Shown: positions 32,701-43,200 of the stretch, one piece after another
Position numbering within the stretch: position 1 is the first letter of the stretch
Layout: every line of letters starts with the position of its first letter
NCBI RefSeq assembly: GCF_907164915.1
Contig: NC_061862.1
Location: 123,097,533 to 123,161,532, forward strand
Source of the DNA: Impatiens glandulifera
Taxonomy: Eukaryota > Streptophyta > Magnoliopsida > Ericales > Balsaminaceae
Reading direction: 5' to 3'
DNA: 64,000 bases
The notes under the pieces: generated by a model
What the model saw: the letters and a program-made list of their open reading frames with translations, nothing else
Databases searched by the model: none
What the model was told of the DNA's origin: nothing
Program-made: the position numbers and the translations under genes

Positions 32701-32818
32701 CTCCCTTAGGATAATGAACAGTCACATTTATAAACTAAATTTTTAAAAAAATAAATACTTCCCTTTATTTCTTTTTTGAAAATTGTGTACGCATATTTTA
32801 GTCCAAATAACATGAAGA

Positions 32819-32843
32819 CACGTGGCTGTCATGTTATATAAAT
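32819..32843 (+). promoter_or_regulatory. G-box and TATA box upstream of the aORF of C
   Basis: CACGTG at 32819-32824, inside a block shared with element B, and TATATAAAT at 32835-32843, about 120 bp before the ATG at 32962. The intervening leader is pyrimidine-rich. It looks like an internal core promoter for the aORF. Confidence 0.55.
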
Positions 32844-32961
32844 ATGTGACCAATATTTTTAAACGACTCACATTCTCAAATGCGATTCACATTCTCTCTT
32901 GCGATCTCAGCTCTAAACCCAAACTTTCTTCATCTTCTCACTGAAATCCTAAGCATCTGCA

Positions 32962-34568
32962 ATGGCGTCTTTCTCTCAAAACATTCTGCAAGCACACTTT
33001 GAGTCTGTCTAAACTCTAGCGATTCCTAAGATGGCGGATATCTTCCAATCCCTAGAGGTAAATGGCCTGAGGAAGATCCTAGGGGGAATCAATAGCGTAC
33101 ATGGAGAAGAGGTACGCTAGTTTTTCTCGACAGCAAAGGTCATCGAGGACACCGTCTAGTTCTCTTTGTCTCAGAAGAGGCGTTCTATGAACACTTTGAG
33201 CTTCCGATAGAAGGGATCATCGCCTTCAAACAGATACCGGCAGCGACAATTAAGGATATGCAGATGGCTTTCTCGAAATTCTCTCAACCCATTCCTCTTT
33301 ATGGAAAGAAGAAGTTGATGAAACCATAATATCGTCTACTCAACGATATTGTAGCAAAATCCTTCGAGCAAAGATAGGGTCATTCGACGCATACACTCAG
33401 GACCACTTTAAGATAATGGTGGGCATTACAAAAGGAATGACCATCAACTGGTCATCATTCCTCTTCACAACCCTAATAGCCATGGTGATGTTCCCGGAGA
33501 AGCAGCATGCTGGATTTACTGTGCAGATGAGAAGGCTGCTCGAGAACTTCAAGGTAAACATATGTATGGGAGAGAACATGCATTCATCCAAGATTCCGAC
33601 CAACAGGATAGTTAGTAACTACATTCTCAAGATAAGAGGGGTGCAAGACTCTAGCCTCAAAATATCCGCACAGCAATCAAGCAGACAGTCAACAAGCCTC
33701 TCCTCGCGACCAATAATAGGAAAGAGAAGGAGGTTGATAGTTGAGGAATCTGCTGAAATCTTAAGTGACCGAGCCCTTGACTGAACAAGAGAGTCAATCG
33801 AGACTATTTCTAAGGACAAGAAGGCACGACTAGAGAAAACTACAAAAGTAGAGGTAGCAACAGAATCTAATGTAGTAATTGAATTAAATGTCACTACAGT
33901 CCCAATTACAACTCCTGAGGTAACCCCTGTAGTGATACCAGTTGAAGCATCAACTAAACATCCTACCGTAGTACCAGCTGAAGCACCAGCTAAAGCATTA
34001 GCTGCAGTGTTAGTTGATAATCTTGCTGAAAGACTAGCTGCAACGTCAGTTGAAGGCCCTGCTGCAGAACAAACAACAACAACTTTACCAGTAGTTTTTT
34101 CATTAACAACTGTCTCACCAGTAGATACCGTAGTAGCAGCTCTAACTGCTAAAGGTATCTAAATAGCTGTTGCACGACCTGCCGAAGTTGTAGGAAAAGG
34201 AATTACGATTGTTGAACCCAAGGCTCCCTCCTCGGAACAATACAGAATAGATCTGATAATGGAAGAGATCGAGGAGAAAGCGAAGGAAAGGCTAAAACAC
34301 TTCGACAACTGGAGTGATAGGAGGCTTCACGGTAGGTTCTCTGATTTCTTAACAATCCTAAAGTGGACCTCCACTACCAACATACATGAAACTCTCAAAA
34401 GGAGGGAGTTAGTTGTAGTCAATATTAGAGGAGCTAACCTGCAAACACACCTTCGCCAGAGAATGGCTAATTACAAGCCAACGGACAAAACTACATGGAT
34501 GGATGCCAAAGTTAATGTGAAGCTGCAACAGATCCTGTAATCACTCAATTCAAGAACCATGACAATCA
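32962..34568 (+). pseudogene. aORF of element C, first part
   Basis: ATG 32962 gives MASFSQNILQAHFESV, then stops and shifts throughout. Recognisable blocks: VNGLRKILGG, the frame at 33416-33784 (MTINWSSFLFTTLIAMVM and GFTVQMRRLLENF, matching the NWS block of A), an Ala/Val/Pro-rich acidic linker (33900-34160) and 34259-34540 (TTNIHETLKRRELVVVNIRG), which matches B at 13330-13420. The coding text is cut at 34552-34568 by the LINE and resumes at 44113. Confidence 0.7.
34552..34568. repeat. Target-site duplication of the LINE, left copy
   Basis: AAGAACCATGACAATCA, identical over 17 bp to 44096-44112. Confidence 0.95.
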
Positions 34569-35379
34569 CTCATCTTCTTTGCCTTTAATGCACTAACATA
34601 AACAGATCAAAACGCACTTAGAGAGAGAAATTTTCTCTGGAGATTTTTTTCTCACATCGGGCACGACCGGCACATCAACGCCGCCGGAGCTTTTGACGTC
34701 GGAATGATTTCAAATTTCTCCAGTAGGTGCGTCTCTTTCCCCCCTACAATCTGACCGAAGGAATTTCAATTTGAACGGAGGAATCGGGAGAAATCACGAT
34801 TATAGTTTCTAGATCGGATATTTAGGTCGTTTTCGGCACAATCGGCACGATCGGCACGAACAAGACACGGATTCTTGCCACGACCGCGCTTCTACATTGG
34901 AAGTCAGCCGCCATCCTCCAGCACCTTCGATCGGTTGTCGTGCGCCCTCTGGAACGTGTTCTGTTGTGCAAGGAACGGTCACGGTCATCTTCTCTTACCG
35001 TTTACAGGAACATTTCCTCAAACCCCCTTCTGCAGAGACTTGACGTCAAATCGGCGTCGGTCGCCCTCCTCTTCTCACTTTTCGTTTACAGGTTAGTTCG
35101 GACCTCGGTCGGGAAATCAAACCACACCGCGAGGCGCGGGTAGGTCTCCATTGAACTTCTTTATCGCCGTTTGAATCAAGTGTTCGGTCTGGAGGAAGCT
35201 TTTGTAGCTACAGACCGTTCCAAAATTGCTTAAACCCTTTCTTGTTTGAGCAATTATTTTCAATCCCCTGTTCCGGTGCGATTGGTTTCCAATCGTGCTG
35301 TTTGCTCCCACCCTTTGCTGCAGAATTCCAACCTTTGTGGCTCCTTTGAAGATTAGGCAGTTTGCGCTTGATCTTTCCA
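34569..35379 (+). other. 5' UTR of the LINE
   Basis: About 810 bp, higher in GC than its surroundings, with repeated cggcac(g/a) words (34660-34865). Short open frames are not supported as genes. An internal promoter is expected for L1 elements but I cannot point to one. Confidence 0.55.
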
Positions 35380-36654
35380 ATGACTGGTACGCGCCCGTCC
35401 AGTGTAGTTACTCGGGCAAGGGGCGTCCTTCAAGTCCGCCCTGATGATCCTAAGAAGGTGCTGAAGGGGCCGTCGACAAGCAGCAAGGCTAGGTCTGATA
35501 GACGAACTCGCAGGTCTCTTAACAATCCCAGGAAGCAGAAGCCAGAAATCATGGATGAAGTCCTAAACAACGGAGAAAATGCGCCTATTGATTCTATGCC
35601 AAATACATCATCGGGTATGAGTTCTTTTCCACATGTTGATGAATTACATGAGAATAGTTCTATTGGGGATTCATACTGTAACAATATGCATGTTCATAAT
35701 AGAAATGATAGGATTGAATTGATAGGAAAACACAGTACTGCATATAGAAATGATAGGACTTTAATTCCAGAAAATTCTGTTGTTACTGGACTTGCTGCAC
35801 AGAATGGACCGTTAGAGTCGCTGGTTGGTACCCTAGACCTGACCGGTCATTCTGTTGGGAAGTTGGATTTGAAATCTTGTCTTGTTAAAATTGATGACAA
35901 TCGGGTCGCTTGTGCTGAAAATTCAGTCCCAATGTTGGAGATAATCTGTCAAAAAGGCTCTAAGATAATGCAGGAAAATGATATAAATTGTACAGGTTTA
36001 TTGGGTCCTATTGAAAGCTCAAAATTGGGGTCTGTTTCTGAATCGGGTGAAAACATTATGCTGAGATTTATGTCTGTTTTGAATGATCCTACTGAAGTTG
36101 GTACTGGTGTTCCTATTGAGGTAAGTATGACAGAGCTGAATAAGACTGTTGATCGAGAATTAATAGGTTCAAAGAATATTACAAGGTCGGGGTCAGTTTC
36201 AGAAGCAGGAAAACATGACAGTTTGGGTATTTCAGGTGCAGAGAAAGATCAGAAAACAAATTTTACCGGTCCTACTAAAGAGGATGCTAAACTGGGCAAA
36301 ATAGATCATTTTGAAATTGCCTCTACAGGGTTGGAGATATCAGCTGTTCAGAGTCTATTAGGTCTAAAGAAGGATATAATTTCAGAGTCTTGTTCTACAA
36401 TGAGAAATCTTGCAAATCTAAAAGTCTCGGGTTCCATTAATGATCAGAATGCTAAGTCTACCTGTCCTGCTAAGGATCAAATGGAAAGTCAGATATCCAA
36501 ACAATGTAATAGACTTGAAAAAGGTTGGACAGAAGACACTAAATGCGCCCAGGATTCTGAAACTGAGGCTAAAATTACAGGATCTTCTAAACAGCCTGCA
36601 CATCTAGCTGAAACTATTAAAGGACATAGTCTAACAGAATCTGGAAACACATAA
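35380..36654 (+). CDS. LINE ORF1 region, N-terminal frame
   Basis: 425 codons from ATG 35380. The first 60 residues are basic (RPDDPKKVLKGPSTSSKARS, RRTRRSLNNPRKQK), a likely nucleic-acid or nuclear-import segment. The rest is low-complexity, Ser/Asn/Glu-rich, without a domain I recognise. It ends at TAA 36652-36654, and the same frame reopens at 36682. Known plant L1 ORF1 proteins are much shorter and start near their DUF4283 domain, so this N-terminal extension is unusual. I cannot assign a function. Confidence 0.6.
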   Translation: MTGTRPSSVVTRARGVLQVRPDDPKKVLKGPSTSSKARSDRRTRRSLNNPRKQKPEIMDEVLNNGENAPIDSMPNTSSGMSSFPHVDELHENSSIGDSYCNNMHVHNRNDRIELIGKHSTAYRNDRTLIPENSVVTGLAAQNGPLESLVGTLDLTGHSVGKLDLKSCLVKIDDNRVACAENSVPMLEIICQKGSKIMQENDINCTGLLGPIESSKLGSVSESGENIMLRFMSVLNDPTEVGTGVPIEVSMTELNKTVDRELIGSKNITRSGSVSEAGKHDSLGISGAEKDQKTNFTGPTKEDAKLGKIDHFEIASTGLEISAVQSLLGLKKDIISESCSTMRNLANLKVSGSINDQNAKSTCPAKDQMESQISKQCNRLEKGWTEDTKCAQDSETEAKITGSSKQPAHLAETIKGHSLTESGNT

Positions 36655-36681
36655 AAAATTGGATCTGAGTTAGAGCTATTC

Positions 36682-37065
36682 ATGGAAATAAATTCAGCTA
36701 AATTAGAAAAGCCTAATAATACATATATAAAGGATGATGAACTGAACTTGATTGGTATAGCCAATGGTGAAAGCTTGACTGGAAATTATATTGATTCGTT
36801 GATTGATGACATCATGAATGACAATCTGGGTCTGGATATGGATCTCATGGAAGCTACAAATAAGTTGGGTCAGAATTTAAGTCAGAGTATAAGAGGTGAA
36901 GAATGTATGAAACTAGAAGAATTAGCCAACGGTTTTCGCTTGGTCGGGTCTGATGAGGGGTTAGCCAACGGTTTTCGCTTGGCCGGGTCTAATATGGGGT
37001 TAGCCAACGGTTTTCGCTTGGCTGGGTCTGAAAAAGATAATTTGGTTGAAAAAAGTTGGGTCTAA
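36682..37065 (+). CDS. LINE ORF1 region, second piece with a 13-residue tandem repeat
   Basis: 127 codons in the same frame as 35380-36654. Asp/Asn-rich start, then three exact-length copies of LANGFRLAGS-x-x-G (36922-37038), ending at TAA 37063-37065 just after an A-run (gaaaaaagttggg) where the frame changes. A homopolymer slip is the likely cause of the break. Confidence 0.55.
   Translation: MEINSAKLEKPNNTYIKDDELNLIGIANGESLTGNYIDSLIDDIMNDNLGLDMDLMEATNKLGQNLSQSIRGEECMKLEELANGFRLVGSDEGLANGFRLAGSNMGLANGFRLAGSEKDNLVEKSWV
36922..37038 (+). repeat. 39-bp in-frame tandem repeat, three units
   Basis: Units start at 36922, 36961 and 37000 with ttagccaacggttttcgctt; they differ at only a few bases. 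Confidence 0.93.
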
Positions 37066-38219
37066 CAAGGGTGGATAACATGAATATTCAAGTCATTGAT
37101 CCTGAACACGCCGGTCTTGGATACACTAAAACTACTCATGGCATTGGTCATATCTCTTCAAATGCCGGTCCTAGCTCTTCAAACGTCGGTCATAGCTCTT
37201 CAAATGCTGGTCCTAGCTCTACTAATGCCAGTCCTAGATCTTCTAATGTCAGTCCTAACTCTTCTAATGCCGGTCCTATCTCTTTAAATGTCGGTCCTGA
37301 CATCACATATCCACCTTCTACCGGTCCTAATCGCCAAGATAATAAATCTACTAACAAAGCTATGAGCCACCGGTCGAATCAAAAGAACCAAAGCATAGAT
37401 GTTGATTTGGAATCAGACGATAGCACTGACTATGATGAAACAATAATATGCGACCTCGAATATCATAAATCCATGAAGAAGATATCGGCAACAAAGATCA
37501 AACCAAAAGCAAAGAGGCATAATTCTTCCAAAACAAGTGCTGAAATTGAAAAGATCGATCAAGAAACTAGATCGAATAATTCTAAAACAGCTAAGAAGGG
37601 TAAGAATGAATCGAAAATCAAAGAAAGGAAAAACATGAAGGCAAATAACTCAAGTTCTAAGAAGAATGCTGAAGTAAATCCCAAGGAAACTGTGACACCC
37701 GAGGCTAACCCTGATATATTGAACCTGGGTGCGTTTTCTCCACTCGTTAATCTGGATCCTGAAATGCCAATTGATAGTATTCAAAAGAGGAAAACTGATA
37801 CACAAGAGAAGAGCACTAAATGGGATATTCTAAAGAAGATCGGAACAATTGAAGGCAACGGTTTTGTGGGAAATATAAGGGTTAGATGGGCCGAAAAGAA
37901 CAAACAAGTCAGGAAAGATAGCATCCCTGAAACAGTCACCTCCTCAGCTCCTCCTACTGCTGCAATTCCTGGCAAAGAAAATACTCAGGCTGATAACAAG
38001 GATCTTACTGCTGGTCCAACGTGGTCAATGAGGAAAAACGAAATAGCAAATTTGGCAGGACTGAGAAACCAGATGAAGAAGCTATTTTTCCAAATTAATA
38101 AACAAGAGATTACGATGCCCCAAGAAAGAAATGATCAGTTGAATGCTCAGTTCAAAACTCACTATCTAAAGAATTGGAATCTCTTCAACAAAGACCAATA
38201 TGATGAAGTGATCAAGTGA
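37056..38219 (+). CDS. LINE ORF1 region, Ser-Asn-Gly-Pro repeat and Lys-rich frame
   Basis: 387 codons, +1 or -1 shifted from the previous piece; the first ATG is at 37080. It holds an 8-residue repeat SSNAGPSS (37150-37305), a Lys/Ser-rich basic region (37450-37690) and an end that joins in frame, across TGA 38217-38219, to the next frame 13 bp on. The TGA is preceded by AAG and followed by ACG, consistent with a CGA-to-TGA change. Probably part of one long ORF1 protein. Confidence 0.55.
   Translation: MGLTRVDNMNIQVIDPEHAGLGYTKTTHGIGHISSNAGPSSSNVGHSSSNAGPSSTNASPRSSNVSPNSSNAGPISLNVGPDITYPPSTGPNRQDNKSTNKAMSHRSNQKNQSIDVDLESDDSTDYDETIICDLEYHKSMKKISATKIKPKAKRHNSSKTSAEIEKIDQETRSNNSKTAKKGKNESKIKERKNMKANNSSSKKNAEVNPKETVTPEANPDILNLGAFSPLVNLDPEMPIDSIQKRKTDTQEKSTKWDILKKIGTIEGNGFVGNIRVRWAEKNKQVRKDSIPETVTSSAPPTAAIPGKENTQADNKDLTAGPTWSMRKNEIANLAGLRNQMKKLFFQINKQEITMPQERNDQLNAQFKTHYLKNWNLFNKDQYDEVIK
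37150..37305 (+). repeat. 24-bp coding repeat (SSNAGPSS), about seven units
   Basis: Units of the form agctcttcaaatgccggtcct with third-position and Ala/Val changes. Less regular G-P-rich repeats with the same ggtcct core return at 39240-39640. Confidence 0.85.
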
Positions 38220-38231
38220 ACGGTTGACGCC

Positions 38232-40289
38232 ATGAAAGAAATTTCGAAATGTAGTAAAACAAAGGTGTACACTATCATGAGCAACCCAAATAAAACTTGG
38301 CAAGAAGGAAAGGTGTGGAATGGAAATGCCATGAGCGATCCAGAAAAGGGAAAATTCCAGATAGACACCTTATTCCCAAAGGTAATTACACTTGATCATC
38401 CTCACCGATTTGAGCTCCCACCCGAAATTGAAGAAAAATGTGTCAAGGCATGGGAGTTTGTCATAGTTGGTCATTTTATGGGCAACATGAAAGCACCATT
38501 TGCTGAGGTTAAAAGAACGTTGATGGGTCAGTGGGAATCCTCTGGTCTAGAGAGGATCACAATCAATGATCACGGATTCTACTTTCTATCTTTCAGGAAT
38601 GGAAGCGAAATAAAGTCGATCATAGAGAGTGAATATACTTTTATCAGGGGAAAAAGATTCAAGTTGTACAAGTGGAGCGAGGAACTTAATACTAATCATA
38701 GACCGCCTGAACTTGAACAAATCTGGGTAAATCTCAAGAATGTTCCACCACACATGTGTAACCCGATGGGCCTGGCCTATATTTCAAGCATTATAGGCAA
38801 ACCACTTATGTTTGACCCAGCAATGGAAGATTATGAGCGTGCATCTGTGGCCAGAGTTAGTGTCGAAATCCATCCAAGTAGCTCTCTTCCAATCAAGCTT
38901 GAACTTAAAGATAGACTGGGAAATTTATTTGACATTGAAGTACAATACGAATGGAAACCAAATCGATGTATATGGTGTAGCACTTTCACACACGCTAAGA
39001 ATAAATGTCCAGTCAATAATAATCTAAAATCGAAGACCAATAACAACACTCAAGTAAGCGATATCAATGACTCTAACCAGGCTCAGGTTGAGAGAAATGT
39101 GAACAGGTCTGAACTTAACAGCAATGAACGCACTAAGGATGATAAGATGGGCAACCAAAAGCAAGAACAGATAAGGGTAAGGAAGAAGATAGGAAAAAGA
39201 ATGAAGTGGGTAAGGGTACAAGCTGGCCCTACTAACGTTGATCATATTGGTCATGTTCAGGGCAGCGGTCCTAAGGATTCTGTTTTCTCAAGAATAGGTC
39301 CTATTCAAAATGTCAGTCCTGGTCAGGGTATCGGTCCTGATAAAGCTGGACATAGACACACCGGTCCTAGAGCTTCTCATAAAGCTACTGTTCCTAGCCA
39401 TATTGACCATATTAAGTCTGGTCTTGGACTTGTTGATCATGAAACTACTCAAGCTACCGGACTTGCTACTACAGGTCCTGATGAAAAGTGTGCAACCATT
39501 GCTGATCCCGGCTATATTGGTCCTAATACTGGCACAAGTCCTATTATTGTGGATGATACTATTGTTGGTCCTAACTCCACCGATCCCAATACTGATCAAA
39601 GAACTGGTCTTGAAGTAACTACATGTCCTAGTTCCAAAGTTTCTGAAATTCAAAGATCTATGGGACGGGGAATACTTGGCCCATATGAAACAAGCAAAAT
39701 TGGATCTGAAGGCACTCCAATAGGTCGTGAGTCTACTCTTCACAGTTCTAGGAATGTAAGCAGGAACCTAAAAAACAATGTCATCAAAATTCGAAATGAC
39801 CTGACCCTTGGGCTCAGAGCCACATTTCGAGATGATGAACAGGAGAATCTTGGAATAAGTAATAAAGAAGCTCTTGAAAATGGACTGGGAAATCTTGGGT
39901 TTTGTGAAATCAAAAGATCAAGTGCAGAAGAAGACAATTTGGTCTTGAATAAGGCAGTGAGCCTTAATTCTGAAGTAGGGCGAATAAAAACCGATAACAA
40001 ACATGAATCTAGTAGTGAAGAGGTTCAAAGTCAGAAAAAATCTACTAAAGCAGAACAAGATGAAAATCGAAGACAAAGCAGAAAGATCCTGGATCCAGAA
40101 GATACTAAATCTATCACGGGAGAAGATGAGATCTACATGAGGCAACCCTCACTCAATGGCAATAGTATTCCATGTAATCAAACTGTAGCCATTGAGGATA
40201 GTGAGGCAAGTGATGCTTATGATTTCTCTGATGAAGAGGTCCAGGACAGTCTGGAAAGTCAGGAACCCAACACTTATATTCATTCATGA
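38232..40289 (+). CDS. LINE ORF1 protein with DUF4283-like domain and zinc knuckle
   Basis: 685 codons from ATG 38232. Residues about 35-200 fit the DUF4283 domain of plant L1 ORF1 proteins (VKAWEFVIVGHFMGNMKAPF, RTLMGQWESSGLERITI, LFPK, GKRFKLYKWSEELN, LEQIWVNLKNVPPHMCNPMG). A zinc knuckle, CIWCSTFTHAKNKC, follows at about 248-261. The remaining 420 residues are low-complexity with GP repeats. The protein should bind LINE RNA. Its TGA overlaps the ORF2 start as ATGA (40286-40289), which suits termination-reinitiation. Confidence 0.85.
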   Translation: MKEISKCSKTKVYTIMSNPNKTWQEGKVWNGNAMSDPEKGKFQIDTLFPKVITLDHPHRFELPPEIEEKCVKAWEFVIVGHFMGNMKAPFAEVKRTLMGQWESSGLERITINDHGFYFLSFRNGSEIKSIIESEYTFIRGKRFKLYKWSEELNTNHRPPELEQIWVNLKNVPPHMCNPMGLAYISSIIGKPLMFDPAMEDYERASVARVSVEIHPSSSLPIKLELKDRLGNLFDIEVQYEWKPNRCIWCSTFTHAKNKCPVNNNLKSKTNNNTQVSDINDSNQAQVERNVNRSELNSNERTKDDKMGNQKQEQIRVRKKIGKRMKWVRVQAGPTNVDHIGHVQGSGPKDSVFSRIGPIQNVSPGQGIGPDKAGHRHTGPRASHKATVPSHIDHIKSGLGLVDHETTQATGLATTGPDEKCATIADPGYIGPNTGTSPIIVDDTIVGPNSTDPNTDQRTGLEVTTCPSSKVSEIQRSMGRGILGPYETSKIGSEGTPIGRESTLHSSRNVSRNLKNNVIKIRNDLTLGLRATFRDDEQENLGISNKEALENGLGNLGFCEIKRSSAEEDNLVLNKAVSLNSEVGRIKTDNKHESSSEEVQSQKKSTKAEQDENRRQSRKILDPEDTKSITGEDEIYMRQPSLNGNSIPCNQTVAIEDSEASDAYDFSDEEVQDSLESQEPNTYIHS

Positions 40290-43200
40290 ATATAGTGACA
40301 TGGAACATAAGGGGACTCAATGACCCTCTAAAATGTAAAGAAATCAGGAGGATCATTGAGAATCAGAAGATCACTATTATGGGTATTCTTGAGACAAAAG
40401 TCAAAAGTCAGAACGTTGAGAAGGTTAGCAAACTGTGTATTGATAGTAGCTGGGAAATCATTCATAACTCAAATGACAAAACGGGCAGAATCTGGGTTAT
40501 TTGGGATAACAAAGTTGTTGAGGTGATGACTCTTTTTTCGAATGATCAAGCAATCCTGGTGGAGGTCAAAGACAGAAGCACAAGAATCGTGTTTAATCTT
40601 GCTATTATCTATGGTAGCAACTCAAGCACGGAAAGAAGACTCCTCTGGAATTATCTTAGAAACTGGATCGGTATTGATAAATCTTGGGCTGTCCTCGGTG
40701 ATTACAACGTAACTAGAAACGAATCTGATCGTAGCCCAGAATCTGAAATTACTCGGGATATGATTGAATTTAATGACTGCATCAGAGATATGGGTTGTAT
40801 CGAGCCTACTAATTCTGGGAACTTCTTCACTTGGTCTTCTACGAGAGGGAATGAACAAATTAGAAAAAGTAGAATTGACAGATGTCTGGTAAATGAGAAC
40901 TGGATTAACCAATTTCCGAGAAGTCAAATTCATGTTTTGAATCCGGGTATATCTGATCACTGCCTGATTAAATTGTTCTGGGAAAAGGAAGAAATGTTCA
41001 AAAGGCCCTTTAAATTTTTCAATTTTTGGATGGATAACGATAAATTCAAGGGTATCCTCAAAAGTGTATGGTCAACAGATGTCAGAGGTTCCAACATGTA
41101 CAGGGTTTCTGAGAAGCTTAAACTCCTGAAGAATCATCTCCAAAGCTTTGACAAGAAGAAGTTCAGCAATATCTCCAATAGAGTTCTGGCTGCTAAAGAA
41201 GAACTGGAAGAGGTTCATAAAAAGTTATTAAGGGATGATAGTGATGAACAACTCAATGAAACAGAAAGATATGCGCTTGAAAACTTCAGGAAGCTGAGTC
41301 TGCTTGAAGAGAATTTTGTTAGACAGAAATCAAGACAGAGCTGGCTTTCGTTGGGTGACAAAAACACAGCTTTCTTCTACAGAAAATGCAAGGCTAGAAA
41401 CATGAGAAACAATGTGTACAGGCTGAAGAATGATTATGGTGAATATGTTCAGGGTCAAAAGGGTGTCCAAGATCTGGCTATTGATTTCTATAAGCAGCTT
41501 ATGGGTACAAGAAAGCAACATCAAAGTCACCTGAATACCTTGTATCAAATTATTGATAGGAAAATCTCTGCAGAAGATAGTCGCGAGTTGATAAGGGTGG
41601 TCACGAAGGTTGAGGTTAAAGAAGCTCTGTTTAGTATTGATGGGAATAAAAGTCCGGGTCCTGATGGGTTTAATGCACAGTTCTTCAAAGATAATTGGTC
41701 GGTTGTGGGTAAAGATGTTACTGATGGGGTTCTGGAGTTTTTCAAAAACAGGAAGATGTTAAAGCAATGGAATACAGCGGTCCTAACCTTGATCCCCAAA
41801 ACTGCGGTACCTGAGAAAGTACAAGATTTCAGACCAATTTCCTGCTGCAATGTGATTTATAAAATAATTTCCAAAATCATTTCTAAACGTTTTAAAAATG
41901 TTATAGGAAAAATAATAAATCTTAATCAATCTGCATTCATCCCCGGTAGGACAATCTCTCATAATATTCTTCTCATGCAGAGCCTATTAAAAGGCTACGG
42001 GAAAAAGAAAATATCCCCGAGAGTGGCTTTCAAAATAGATATCAAGAAAGCTTTTGACTCTGTTAGATGGGAAGCCATTCGAGACTTTCTGGTTGTTTCT
42101 GCTTTTCCTATGATTTTTATCGATTGGATTATGCAATGCGTTTCATCATCCTGCTTTGTTGTTAGCGTCAATGGAGTCCACAGAGGCTATTTCAAAGGTG
42201 AAAACGGGGTAAAGCAAGGGGACCCCCTCTCTTCTTACCTTTTCGTAGCTATCATGGCGATCTTTGAGAGCATCTTCGCGATGTTCCGAAAGAATCGTCC
42301 ATACATCTTTCACCCATTCTGTGAGGTAGAGGAGGTAACACATTTATGCTTTGCTGACGATTTGTTCATTCTAGCGCACGCGGACGTTGATTCCATTAAA
42401 ACTATTAGGGCTGCACTAACGTTCTTTTCTGAGGTAACAGGTTTAACTATTAATGAAAGCAAAAGTGTGGCATTTTATGGAGGCGTGAAGGACGAAACAA
42501 AACAGGACATCTTCAACATCATGGGCATCAAGGAAGGCAGATTTCCCATAAGGTACTTAGGAATTCCGTTAACTGCAAAGCAGATCGAGATCTCACACTG
42601 CAAGCCGCTGATTGAAAAGGTAAAAAACACGATATCTGGCTGGGCAGCGAAAAAACTTTTTTATGCAGGGAGGATCGAACTTATCAAAACCGTGGTTATG
42701 GGCATAGTTGGCTATTGGGCGCAGCAAATGGTCATTCCGAAGAAGGTAATGAAGGAACTCGACACACTGATGATAAACTTTATCTGGGGAAATAGTGGAA
42801 GAGGAGGAAAGAAAGTCAAATGGACCGCTCTCTGCAAACCGAAGGACGAGGGAGGCATCGACTTGAAGAACTGTATCGAGTGGAACAAGGCTCTAACTTT
42901 CAAGCATCTGTGGGCTTTGGAGCGCAATCAGGAGTCACTATGGATCAAATGGGTGCATACGAGATTTATGAAACACGAAACCAGCATCTGGACCTGCAAA
43001 ATTCACGAAGGTATGAGCTGGTCTCTAAAAAAGATTCTTAAACTAAGAAGCGATATTGCAGATCTTTATGACATCCGACTAGGGGACGGGAAAGGCACTC
43101 TATTCTGGCACGACCCTTGGTTTGAAAACCAGCCCATCATCAACAAGGAGCAGTTTCAAAATACTCGTATCAGAAGGGACTGCGCAAAAGCGAAAATCAG

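Noticed and set aside
34875..35143. Small open frames in the LINE 5' UTR
   Set aside because: No domain and overlapping frames on a GC-rich leader.
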